Shown: positions 1-6,672, counted from the stretch's first letter. The stretch: DNA of 7,637 nt from an uncultured Clostridia bacterium (GCA_948585895.1 CAPBNZ010000046.1:6995-14631), one strand, 5' to 3'. Notes: generated from the letters alone by a model not told the origin. Program-made: numbers and translations.

Positions 1-72
1 AAAAACGTGGAAGAAAACCTAAAACAGCAACTAAAATATAATATGAATATAAATGTAAATGTTACTTCATAA
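1..72 (+). CDS. C-terminal end of an upstream gene (partial)
   Basis: Frame 1 is open from the window edge to a TAA at 70-72 and encodes 23 residues ending in NMNINVNVTS. The other two forward frames close within about 40 bases. The end has an amphipathic helix-like stretch (VEENLKQQLKY) and then an alternating, strand-like tail. That would fit the C-terminus of another small extracytoplasmic subunit like those downstream, but the fragment is too short to assign. The stop is 65 bases before the next start, and I see no terminator hairpin between them, so read-through into the platform gene is plausible. Uncertainty comes mainly from the short length. Confidence 0.5.
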   Translation, partial: KNVEENLKQQLKYNMNINVNVTS

Positions 73-137
73 AAATATAGTAAACATAATAGGAAAATAG
101 CAAAGAGATTTTTAAAAAGAAAGAGGTGAGATAACAA

Positions 138-2216
138 GTGGATAATCGTGTATTATTTTATATAATGGGTGGAGCAGCAGTAGCTTTTGTATTAATTGTC
201 ATTGCTTATATCATTTTATCTAAGAAGATGCAAAAATCGGAATATAGAAGAATACAAAAATTACAAGAAGGAACCAAACAAAAAACGTTTTCAGCTGAAG
301 TATTATTTCAAAAGTTATATCTTACTTATATAAAAATACCATTTATTAAAAGATATGCTCTAAAAATAAGAAGAAGACTGGAAATTGTAAATGTAGATGA
401 TGAATATAACACAAGAAAAGGAACCGCTAAAATATTAACGAAAGCACTTGTTATTATTGTACCAGTCATTGCCATTACCATTATGATAACTTCTTCTAAT
501 TATCTACTAATGTTCATCTTATTGATTTTTGAAGTTTTTATGATAGATACTTTAATTGATGGCTCAGTAGATAAAATAGATAATAAAATATTAAAAGAAC
601 AAATCGACTTTTTTTCAGAAATTAGACATGCTTACCATGAGTTTAATATGGTAGAAGAAGCAATTTATCAAGTATCACAAGATGATGAAAAAAGTATTTC
701 CAGACAAGGGGAAAAAATATATGAAATATTGATTTCAGATGACCCAGAAATGGAACTAGAAAAATATTATGACATTGCACCTAATAGCTTTTTAAAGGAG
801 TTTGCGGGAGTTTCCTATTTAACAAAAGAATTTGGTGACAAAAAGATAAATGGTGCCTCTTTATATTTAAAAAATGTTAACAATATAACACAGGAAATGC
901 AATTAGAAATTTTGAAAAGAGATAAGTTAAATTATGTATTTCAAAGTTTATCTGTTATTTCCATTGCACCTGTTTTGCTGTTAGAGCCATTAAAGAATTG
1001 GGCTGTTCATAACTTTTCTTTTGTAGCAAGTTGGTATGAAGGAAAACCAGGAATGATTGTACAAATTTTAATCTTAATTTTAACATTTGCTTCCTATATA
1101 TTAGTTAGAAAATTAAAAGATAATGGTTCAACAGGAATTAATACAAAAAACACAGAAAATCCATGGCAGGCTAGGTTATATAAAAAGAAACCAGTAAAGA
1201 AAATAGTAGATTTATTTATACCAAAGGTAGGAACAAAAGAATACAGGAAAGTGAAGCAATATTTAAAAGATGCAGCTTCTCCTTTGAAAATAGAATGGTT
1301 ATATATGAATCGAATCGTCATGGCAATTGTAACTTGTATGGCATCTATTGCTATATTTGCACAATTACATGTAATTGCAATTAATTATATCTATACAGAG
1401 CCAACTACAGACTATGATATCCTAGGTGAATTATCAGGAAAAGATGCGAAAAAGGCAATGGAAATTACACAACAAGACAATAAAATTTTAGACCAATTTA
1501 GGGGAAAAACCAAAACAACAACCAATCAAATAAAACAAGCAGTACAAAAATTAAAATATTATGAAGAAGCAAGTGAGGCAGAAATAAAACAAGCAACAGA
1601 AAGAATTCAAAATAAATTAAAAATTGTCAACAGTGATTATATGCAATGGTTTGAGTTGCTATTAGCTTTTGTATTTGCATTGGTTGCCTACATGGCACCA
1701 ATTTGGTTATTAATCTTCCAAGTAAAGATGAGACAATTAGAAATGGAAGATGAAGTAATGCAATTTCAAACCATTATCTTGATGCTAATGAGAATTGAAA
1801 GAGTTAGTGTTGAAATTATCTTAGAATGGTTAGAAAGATATTCAAATATCTTTAAAGCACCAATTACAAAATGTGTAAATAACTATGAAGCTGGTGCCTG
1901 GGAAGCCTTAGAAGCCATGAAGGAAGAAGTAAGTTATATACAATTTGTTAGAATTATTGAAAGTTTACAAGCCGCAGTAGAAAAGATACCAATTACAGAT
2001 GCCTTTGATGAATTAGATTCAGAAAGAGAATACTATCAAGAAAAAAGAAAAGAATCAAATGAACGATTAATCCAAAGAAAAGGAATGATAGGAAAAGTAA
2101 TCGGTTTTGCGCCCATGGTATGCCTATTTGTTTGCTATTTAATTATTCCATTAGTATTTATAGGATTTACCAGTATGTCAACTTCATTTAGCAATATGCA
2201 AACTAAAAAATTCTAA
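138..2216 (+). CDS. Polytopic membrane platform protein with two T2SSF (TadB/TadC-like) domains
   Basis: This is probably the inner-membrane platform of a Tad/type IV pilus-related machine, the part that couples a cytoplasmic ATPase to subunit assembly. The start is a GTG with AGGTG at 124-128, nine bases upstream. I see eight hydrophobic segments, at about residues 6-28, 99-117, 121-140, 265-285, 305-323, 393-415, 504-527 and 651-678. Two helical soluble domains, about 141-264 and 528-650, have the look of T2SSF domains: each begins near an IDFF- or MQFQ-type helix and ends just before a membrane segment. Basic stretches (KKMQK, RRRL, KKKPVKK) place residues 29-98 and 324-392 in the cytoplasm. 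Residues 416-503 then form an external loop with Lys/Glu-rich, coiled-coil-like sequence. At 692 aa it is longer than single TadB or TadC proteins (about 300 aa), so a fusion or duplication is likely. An archaeal ArlJ/PilC-like layout is the alternative description. Its stop codon overlaps the next gene's ribosome binding site. Confidence 0.75.
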   Translation: MDNRVLFYIMGGAAVAFVLIVIAYIILSKKMQKSEYRRIQKLQEGTKQKTFSAEVLFQKLYLTYIKIPFIKRYALKIRRRLEIVNVDDEYNTRKGTAKILTKALVIIVPVIAITIMITSSNYLLMFILLIFEVFMIDTLIDGSVDKIDNKILKEQIDFFSEIRHAYHEFNMVEEAIYQVSQDDEKSISRQGEKIYEILISDDPEMELEKYYDIAPNSFLKEFAGVSYLTKEFGDKKINGASLYLKNVNNITQEMQLEILKRDKLNYVFQSLSVISIAPVLLLEPLKNWAVHNFSFVASWYEGKPGMIVQILILILTFASYILVRKLKDNGSTGINTKNTENPWQARLYKKKPVKKIVDLFIPKVGTKEYRKVKQYLKDAASPLKIEWLYMNRIVMAIVTCMASIAIFAQLHVIAINYIYTEPTTDYDILGELSGKDAKKAMEITQQDNKILDQFRGKTKTTTNQIKQAVQKLKYYEEASEAEIKQATERIQNKLKIVNSDYMQWFELLLAFVFALVAYMAPIWLLIFQVKMRQLEMEDEVMQFQTIILMLMRIERVSVEIILEWLERYSNIFKAPITKCVNNYEAGAWEALEAMKEEVSYIQFVRIIESLQAAVEKIPITDAFDELDSEREYYQEKRKESNERLIQRKGMIGKVIGFAPMVCLFVCYLIIPLVFIGFTSMSTSFSNMQTKKF

Positions 2217-2222
2217 GGAGGG
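2214..2222 (+). promoter_or_regulatory. Shine-Dalgarno overlapping the upstream stop codon
   Basis: The sequence TAAGGAGGG contains both the TAA stop of the platform gene and a full AAGGAGG ribosome binding site, seven bases before the ATG at 2229. The arrangement fixes the start of the 268-aa gene and suggests translational coupling of the first pilin-like protein to the platform protein. Confidence 0.7.
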
Positions 2223-2228
2223 CTAGTA

Positions 2229-2267
2229 ATGGAAAATGCATCAAAAGCTTTAATAATAGCAGGTGAA
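2229..2267 (+). repeat. Gene-start repeat, copy 1
   Basis: The first 29 bases of this gene (2229-2257) are identical to 3053-3081, and the match continues with few changes for about ten more bases. The copy at 4051-4089 differs from this one at three positions over 39 bases. It encodes the shared MENASKALIIAG start. Confidence 0.75.
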
Positions 2268-3035
2268 GTATTAATTTCAATTATCATTATAAGTGCATTG
2301 GTGCTTATGTTTAATAATTTAACTAGTTACCAAAAGGTGAAAGAACAGAATGAACAAGAAAATGAAGTAATTCAGTTTAATGCTAGATATGAAGCCTATA
2401 ATAGAGAGGACGTTAGAGGAAATGACTTATATTCTCTCATTAATCGAGTAGTAGATTATAATGAAAGAAAAACAACACAAGGAACAGAAGGACAAGAATT
2501 TGCTTATGAACCAATTACAATAACAGTTAATTTAAAATCAGAAGATGGAAAAGACCAAACATCATTTGCATATGATGGTATCTTAAGAATTTTTACTAAA
2601 AAACAGGTACCAAGCAGTTATTTTACAATAAATGCTACGAATAATACTTTTAAGAATTTATTTAAAAATCATGTATTTGAAATTGAAACAAACTATGGTA
2701 GAGAAAGTATAGCGAATCTAACAAATAGTCTTACTAGAATATTTATAGAAGATGCACAGTTTAGGGAATATCTAGAAAGTGATATTAATAAGGCAAAACA
2801 GGTTATTTACAATTATAATTCATATGCAAAAGAAGCACTTTCTGTAGAAAATAGCAAATTAGAGAGCAGTTGGAAAAGTTTAGATGAACAATCTGAAATT
2901 AGAAAAGATGTATATACTTATTACGAATATCTTCAATTTACAAGAGCACATTTTAAATGTATAAATGTAAAATATAATAAAGGAACGGGAAGAATTGTGC
3001 AAATGGACTTTCGATTTACAGGAAAAATTAATTAA
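2229..3035 (+). CDS. Pilin-like single-pass membrane protein, long form (268 aa)
   Basis: The protein starts MENASKALIIAGE. One hydrophobic helix spans about residues 7-28, and the remainder is hydrophilic and presumably extracytoplasmic. Residues 50-80 carry a motif shared with the next three genes: FN, then an aromatic-rich YEAY, VRG, and SLIN with an acidic/Asn-rich tail. The C-terminus (about 242-262) has the other shared element, a strand-turn-strand with Cys244, Tyr249 and GTGRI. Compared with its siblings (133-151 aa), it has about 115 extra residues between these elements (about 120-235), mostly predicted-helical and charged. There is no cleavable Sec signal and no classical Gly-Phe prepilin site. 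A pilin-like or pseudopilin-like role is inferred from the architecture and the adjacent platform gene. I recognise similar MENA-type proteins from gut Clostridia but know no assigned function. Confidence 0.7.
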   Translation: MENASKALIIAGEVLISIIIISALVLMFNNLTSYQKVKEQNEQENEVIQFNARYEAYNREDVRGNDLYSLINRVVDYNERKTTQGTEGQEFAYEPITITVNLKSEDGKDQTSFAYDGILRIFTKKQVPSSYFTINATNNTFKNLFKNHVFEIETNYGRESIANLTNSLTRIFIEDAQFREYLESDINKAKQVIYNYNSYAKEALSVENSKLESSWKSLDEQSEIRKDVYTYYEYLQFTRAHFKCINVKYNKGTGRIVQMDFRFTGKIN

Positions 3036-3052
3036 ATAGGAGTTTTGAGAAT

Positions 3053-3091
3053 ATGGAAAATGCATCAAAAGCTTTAATAATGGCAGCAAGT
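3053..3091 (+). repeat. Gene-start repeat, copy 2
   Basis: The first 29 bases are identical to the start of the gene at 2229. The two diverge at base 30, with partial similarity beyond. Such identity at the DNA level exceeds what the neighbouring, strongly diverged coding sequence shows, so it suggests recent duplication or gene conversion of the 5' end. Confidence 0.75.
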
Positions 3092-3508
3092 GTTTTAATT
3101 GGAGTAGTAATTTTATCACTGACAGCGTATCTATTCATGTATTTTGGTGGTTCTGTTAATGAAATGAATCAACAAATAGAAGAAGGTCAATTACAACAAT
3201 TTAACAATCAGTTTACATCTTATGAAGACAAAAAGAATTTAACAATATATGATGTCATAACTGTAGCTAATTTAGCTAAAGAAAATAATGCATATTATGA
3301 ACTAAAAGAAGCTAGTGAAAACAATTTTTATATAAAAGTAAAACTCAATAGTGTTGAATTAGAGAAGAAAAAAGAAGAGGAGATTTCCAATTTAGTAAAA
3401 AGTGAAAGCTTAAGTAATGATAATAAGTTATCACAATATAGCTGTAAGGTGAAGTTGAATCCTATTACAGGTAGAGTTAGTGAAATAAGTTTCCAAAAAA
3501 CACCTTGA
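3053..3508 (+). CDS. Pilin-like single-pass membrane protein (151 aa)
   Basis: The start is the ATG preceded by AGGAG at 3038-3042, ten bases upstream. The N-terminus MENASKALIMAASVL leads into a hydrophobic helix at about residues 7-31, followed by a Gln/Asn-rich linker. The family head motif lies at 50-75 (FNNQF, TSYED, IYDVITVANLAKENN). The tail motif holds the protein's only cysteine, Cys131, then TGRV at 139-142. Residues 80-100 look strand-rich, and 101-125 are Lys/Glu-rich and probably helical. The gene begins 17 bases after the previous stop and is clearly part of the same transcription unit. It ends in TGA, and that stop lies inside the -35 element of the internal promoter. The specific function is unknown. 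A pilus-like subunit is my inference from context. Confidence 0.7.
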   Translation: MENASKALIMAASVLIGVVILSLTAYLFMYFGGSVNEMNQQIEEGQLQQFNNQFTSYEDKKNLTIYDVITVANLAKENNAYYELKEASENNFYIKVKLNSVELEKKKEEEISNLVKSESLSNDNKLSQYSCKVKLNPITGRVSEISFQKTP

Positions 3509-3533
3509 AAAAGAATAGAAATAATGTTATAAT
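3505..3533 (+). promoter_or_regulatory. Candidate internal sigma-A promoter (extended -10)
   Basis: TTGAAA at 3505-3510 lies 17 bases before a perfect TATAAT at 3528-3533, which also has the extended -10 dinucleotide TG at 3525-3526. It sits at the junction between the 151-aa and 143-aa genes. The expected transcription start, about seven bases downstream, falls near 3540. That is at the end of the AAAGGAG site (3534-3540), so a transcript from here would carry only about four or five leader bases and lack a Shine-Dalgarno for the gene at 3545. It may therefore serve genes further downstream, make a near-leaderless message, or be a chance match in AT-rich DNA. Confidence 0.45.
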
Positions 3534-3544
3534 AAAGGAGTATT

Positions 3545-3976
3545 ATGAAAAAAATAGCAATATTTTTTGCAATGATTATATTTATTGTTGTTGGAATGTT
3601 CTTTTTATATATGAATTATACGAATCATTATAATAATATACAAAAAGAAAACAAACAATTTGAGAGTTATTATCAAGAAGAGACATATGGAACCAATTTA
3701 GCATCTATCATAAACAAAGCTATAGACAACAATGAAAAAAATAAGATAGAAAAAGATGAAAAAGGGAGATATAATGAAAATGACACCAATTCAATAAACA
3801 TTGATATAAAGATGCTAGATAATGATAAGACCTATCATATGGAAAAACTAGCAAATGGTGGAATGAGTACATTTACATTATATTATGGTCAAATAAAATT
3901 TAAATGTACAAAAATGGAATATCATAACAAAACAGGAAGAATAAAATATATGTTATTTGAGCAAATAACACAATAG
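3545..3976 (+). CDS. Single-pass membrane protein of the pilin-like set, MKK-type (143 aa)
   Basis: This member lacks the MENASKA start and instead begins MKKIAIFF, a typical positively charged signal-anchor. The hydrophobic segment covers about residues 4-23. The rest is hydrophilic and should face outward. It still carries the family elements: FESYYQEE at 39-46, YGTNLASIINKAIDNN at 48-63 and a tail with Cys121 (the only cysteine), Tyr126, then TGRI at 130-133 and a final FEQITQ. The centre (about 82-112) alternates like beta strands. The AAAGGAG at 3534-3540 is only four bases from the ATG, a tight but usable spacing. I recognise this as a recurring protein type in gut Clostridia without an assigned function. 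It may be a minor subunit or assembly factor, which is inference. Confidence 0.7.
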   Translation: MKKIAIFFAMIIFIVVGMFFLYMNYTNHYNNIQKENKQFESYYQEETYGTNLASIINKAIDNNEKNKIEKDEKGRYNENDTNSINIDIKMLDNDKTYHMEKLANGGMSTFTLYYGQIKFKCTKMEYHNKTGRIKYMLFEQITQ

Positions 3977-4050
3977 AGTTTAGTTATTAATATTTATCAG
4001 TTAGATGTGATAAGTGAATATAGTAGAGAAAAACAAAGGAGGAAAAAATT

Positions 4051-4089
4051 ATGGAGAATGCATCAAAAGCATTAATTATAGCAGGTGCT
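4051..4089 (+). repeat. Gene-start repeat, copy 3
   Basis: Over 39 bases this copy differs from the start of the gene at 2229 at only three positions, all giving little or no protein change. With the copies at 2229 and 3053 it makes a dispersed three-copy family of gene starts inside one operon. Confidence 0.6.
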
Positions 4090-4452
4090 ATATTAATATC
4101 AATTGTTTTGATAACATTTGGTGTTATCATTTTAAATCAAGGTTCAGAAGTTATTAACAATAGTTCATTAAGTGAAACAGAAGTTACAACATTTAATGCA
4201 AAGTTTACACCATTTGAAGGAAAAAATGTAAGAGGAAGTAAAGTAAATAGTTTATTAAACACAGTACTTCAAAACAATTTATCACAAGATGATGAGGGAA
4301 AAAAAGTTGAGGTAACAGGAGCTATTATTTTAGCAAAGGATGCAAAGACAATTGGTACGAAAGCCGATTCAGGAAAGACATATATAGTAGAGTGTGTGTA
4401 TAACGAAAAAGGAAGTGCTATAATCAATGAAATTAAAATAACTGAAAATTAA
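4051..4452 (+). CDS. Short pilin-like single-pass protein (133 aa)
   Basis: This is the shortest and simplest member. It starts MENASKALIIAGAIL, has a hydrophobic helix at about residues 7-28, then the head motif at 47-75 (TFNAKF, TPFEGKNVRG, VNSLLNTVLQNN). A strand-rich stretch (about 85-98) follows. The tail has the sole cysteine, Cys115, in YIVECVYNEKG, ending at residue 133. The tail is looser than in its siblings, with GSAI in place of TGRI. It has a full AAAGGAGG at 4035-4042, eight bases from the ATG, and a 74-base leader gap upstream, the second longest between complete genes here. Small size plus a strong ribosome binding site makes it one candidate for an abundant structural subunit. 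That is inference; composition alone cannot separate major from minor subunits. Confidence 0.7.
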   Translation: MENASKALIIAGAILISIVLITFGVIILNQGSEVINNSSLSETEVTTFNAKFTPFEGKNVRGSKVNSLLNTVLQNNLSQDDEGKKVEVTGAIILAKDAKTIGTKADSGKTYIVECVYNEKGSAIINEIKITEN

Positions 4453-4471
4453 TAAGAAAGGATGATATACA

Positions 4472-5065
4472 ATGGAAAATGCAGCAGAAGCCCTAAAAAT
4501 AGCAGCTTGGGTATTAATATTTATAGTTGCATTATCGATTGGTATAAACTCCGTAAACCAAACAAGGCAAACAATGGATACTATTTTGGCATACAATGAC
4601 AAAGAATACGAATATACCTATGTGGAAGAAAGCCCATCCACGCAAAGAGAAGTAGGCATTGAATCCATTCTACCTACCATATATAAAGCTTATAGTGAAA
4701 ATTACAAAATAATATTTCCAGAGGAGTATACTTTATATACAAAGAAAATAGATGGTGAAGAAAAGAAAATAAATTATATAGATTTAGAAAAAGAATCGTT
4801 AGGAAATAATACAAATTTGAAAAAACTATTGATAGAAGCCATATTATATGGGAAAGAGGAAAAAAAGGACGAGCTAAAGAAGTCTTTTCCGAATATTAAA
4901 TTTCCAAAAAAAGGAGAAGCTTTATATAACAAATTGAAAGATGAAGTAAAGTTGAAAGAAAAATTAGGGGTATATTACCAAGAAGAAACAGAAAATGCTG
5001 AACAAAGCTCAACTTTAGATGCGAATAAAACGAAAAAAAGAGTAATTACATATGAAAAAAGATAA
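4472..5065 (+). CDS. Membrane-anchored protein with MENA-type start and divergent ectodomain (197 aa)
   Basis: The N-terminus MENAAEALKIAAWVL resembles that of the neighbouring pilin-like proteins, with one hydrophobic helix at about residues 7-28. Beyond it the protein differs: it lacks the FN/YE head motif and the Cys-TGRI tail and has no cysteine at all. Notable blocks are a polar segment with QTRQTMDTIL (30-39), a Tyr/Glu-rich region (45-52), REVGIESILPTIYKAYSENY (59-78) and a C-terminal YYQEET (168-173) followed by NKTKKRVITY (185-194). I recognise the REV...ILPTIY...ENY block as recurring in similar Clostridia proteins of unknown function. The middle (about 105-165) is Lys/Glu-rich and mostly helical. 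AAAGGAT at 4457-4463 supports the start, 19 bases after the previous stop. Co-location suggests a part in the same envelope assembly. Confidence 0.68.
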   Translation: MENAAEALKIAAWVLIFIVALSIGINSVNQTRQTMDTILAYNDKEYEYTYVEESPSTQREVGIESILPTIYKAYSENYKIIFPEEYTLYTKKIDGEEKKINYIDLEKESLGNNTNLKKLLIEAILYGKEEKKDELKKSFPNIKFPKKGEALYNKLKDEVKLKEKLGVYYQEETENAEQSSTLDANKTKKRVITYEKR

Positions 5066-5102
5066 GAATTAATTGTAATATAGTATGTAAAAGGAGGAAA
5101 AA

Positions 5103-5627
5103 ATGAGCGAAAAAGGATCAATCAGTTCTACTTTAACAATTGTAGTAGGAAGTTTAATCGTAGTTGCTATCATGTGTATAGCACCATTAATAAATACAGC
5201 AAAAAGAGCAGATAATATATCTCAAAATTCTTTACAAACTGCACTAACTAATTTTGCTAATCAAGCATGTAACAAAGGTGCGTTATATGAAGAAGACTTT
5301 AACAAGCTAATAGAAGAAATAACAGGACCTAACACTTATGATATAGAATTAGAAGTATATGCATTAGGTGAAAATCCAAGTAAGAAAACTTCACAAGTAG
5401 TATCCAAAAAAATAGGAGAGAATGTTTATACAATTTATTATACTTCTCAAATAAAAGAAGAATGGAAAGGTGAAGGAAAGGGAAAGTTTTCAATAAAAGA
5501 AGGAGACCAAATTCATGTATATGCCCAAAATACAAATACAACAATGGGAACAACTTTAGGTTCACCTACAAGTAGTGATATATCTAATATTATAGCAGAA
5601 GCAACAGCAACTTGTAACAAGAAGTAA
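5103..5627 (+). CDS. TadE-like membrane-anchored protein (174 aa)
   Basis: A short polar start (MSEKGSISST) leads into one hydrophobic helix at about residues 10-30, ending near Pro28. The ectodomain has blocks SLQTALTNFANQAC (43-56), KLIEEITGPNTYDIELEV (68-85), ENPSKK (90-95) and EGDQIHVYAQNTNTT (133-147). The N-terminal helix followed by a Thr-Asn-Phe helix and a strand with a DIELEV-type pattern resembles TadE-like pseudopilins seen beside Tad loci. I call this similarity, not identity. The truncated gene at 7324 is a paralog with the same blocks and a conserved cysteine (Cys56 here). The start has AAGGAGG at 5091-5097, five bases upstream. A perfect hairpin follows the gene, which might set the 3' end of an abundant upstream message. 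Confidence 0.68.
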   Translation: MSEKGSISSTLTIVVGSLIVVAIMCIAPLINTAKRADNISQNSLQTALTNFANQACNKGALYEEDFNKLIEEITGPNTYDIELEVYALGENPSKKTSQVVSKKIGENVYTIYYTSQIKEEWKGEGKGKFSIKEGDQIHVYAQNTNTTMGTTLGSPTSSDISNIIAEATATCNKK

Positions 5628-5643
5628 ATAGAATAATTAAATG

Positions 5644-5673
5644 AATAGCTTGTAATATAAATTACAAGCTATT
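5644..5673 (+). promoter_or_regulatory. Perfect 13-bp intergenic hairpin
   Basis: The left arm 5644-5656 and right arm 5661-5673 are exact reverse complements around the loop ATAA (5657-5660). The stem is AT-rich with a GC centre (AGCTTGTA). No T-run follows on the + strand (the next bases are AAAATATC), so it is not a canonical intrinsic terminator. It lies between the stop at 5627 and the weak AAAGGA site at 5688-5693. It could attenuate read-through, protect the 3' end of the upstream message or be a processing site. The symmetry itself is certain; the role is inference. Confidence 0.6.
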
Positions 5674-5703
5674 AAAATATCAAATACAAAGGAAAGATAA
5701 ATT

Positions 5704-6672
5704 ATGAGTTTAGATAAACTAGCTATCATCTTTTTTATCATAGTATTGCCCATTTCAGTTATATTAAATGCTTATACAGATAGTCAAATTGAAACATTAA
5801 ATTTGCAAATATCTTATGATAATAAATTAAAAAATGCTACTTATGATGCTGTAAAAGCATTTCAATTAAATACAATAAACAGCAGTACATCAGATTTAGC
5901 CAATTCTAAAATACGAGATATAGAAGCATCTGTCAATACTTTCTTTAACTCTATGTCTACCAATTTTAATGTGGGAGGTTACAATACAGCAACTTTACAA
6001 GAATATGTGCCAGCATTAGTTTATACAATGTATGATGGTTATTATATTTATTCACCATATACCAATACATTACCAGAGGATACCTATACAAAAATAGATG
6101 CTAATGGTAATCCAGTTTCAGATGATTCCAATGCTACTTATAAAAATGAAGAAAAGCTTTATGGACTAAAACCATTTATACATTATAGTTGTGAATATAA
6201 AAGAGATAACGATAACTTTGTTATAACCTATTCATTGGACAATTATATTACAATACAAGGAGTCATTAATGGTGAATGGGTAAATGATGCTGGCTATCTA
6301 GTAAGTGACATTGAAGAGGAAAGCAATACTATAAAATATAGAGGAATAAAAATACAACAAAATCAACAAATTCAGGAAAATTTAATAAATGATGAGGGAA
6401 AAAAAGGAAAGTATCCTTATCATAAAATCAATGGTGTTAAATATTATAAGAAAAATAATGAATGGGTTAGCTTGTTAAATGGAACAGAAAAGGCAAGTGG
6501 TGAGGCACTAAAAGATACTGATTCATCAGCTTATTATTATTATAAAGAAGCCAAGGAATTTATGGAAAGAATAAAAACATATGGTATAAAGAATTTAAGT
6601 ACAGAAGATTGTGTTGACTCAAAATTAAAAGATGATAAAAAAATATTTGATGAGAACCAATGGCGGTATTGA
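5704..6672 (+). CDS. Membrane-anchored extracytoplasmic protein, N-terminal part of a frameshifted gene
   Basis: The ATG at 5704 follows AAAGGA at 5688-5693. MSLDKLAIIFFIIVLPISVI gives one membrane anchor (about residues 5-22), then a long Tyr/Asn-rich ectodomain. Recognisable blocks are KNATYDAVKAFQLNT (43-57), a helix IRDIEASVNTFFNSM (70-84) and YVPALVYTMYDGYYIYSPYT (101-120). The frame ends at TGA 6670-6672 after FDENQWRY. The natural continuation, NGGIEEPNSNF, lies in the next frame. Dropping one C at 6657-6658 joins the two parts into a single 533-residue protein. I recognise the two blocks from proteins of about this full length in gut Clostridia, without a known function. It is by far the largest of the anchored ectodomain proteins here, so it could be a tip, adhesin-like or scaffold component, which is speculative. 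Confidence 0.65.
   Translation: MSLDKLAIIFFIIVLPISVILNAYTDSQIETLNLQISYDNKLKNATYDAVKAFQLNTINSSTSDLANSKIRDIEASVNTFFNSMSTNFNVGGYNTATLQEYVPALVYTMYDGYYIYSPYTNTLPEDTYTKIDANGNPVSDDSNATYKNEEKLYGLKPFIHYSCEYKRDNDNFVITYSLDNYITIQGVINGEWVNDAGYLVSDIEEESNTIKYRGIKIQQNQQIQENLINDEGKKGKYPYHKINGVKYYKKNNEWVSLLNGTEKASGEALKDTDSSAYYYYKEAKEFMERIKTYGIKNLSTEDCVDSKLKDDKKIFDENQWRY

Noticed and set aside
73..137. Promoter upstream of the platform gene (CATAAT at 85-90)
   Set aside because: The matching -35 position reads TTACTT, a poor match, so I could not support a promoter in this gap.
3506..3508. TGA read as tryptophan (Mycoplasma-type code)
   Set aside because: Trp is encoded by TGG throughout, TGA ends the 151-aa frame right after the tail motif, and the next gene has its own ribosome binding site and start.
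3994..4013. Inverted repeat TTATCA / TGATAA with an eight-base spacer before the 133-aa gene
   Set aside because: A six-base AT-rich match of this kind is expected by chance in such DNA. It could be an operator, but nothing else supports it.
1094..5565. Minus-strand frames of 75-79 codons at 1094-1321, 2880-3119, 4369-4602 and 5329-5565
   Set aside because: They lie opposite well-supported + strand genes or their junctions, have Phe/Leu/Ile-rich shadow composition and show no convincing ribosome binding site.
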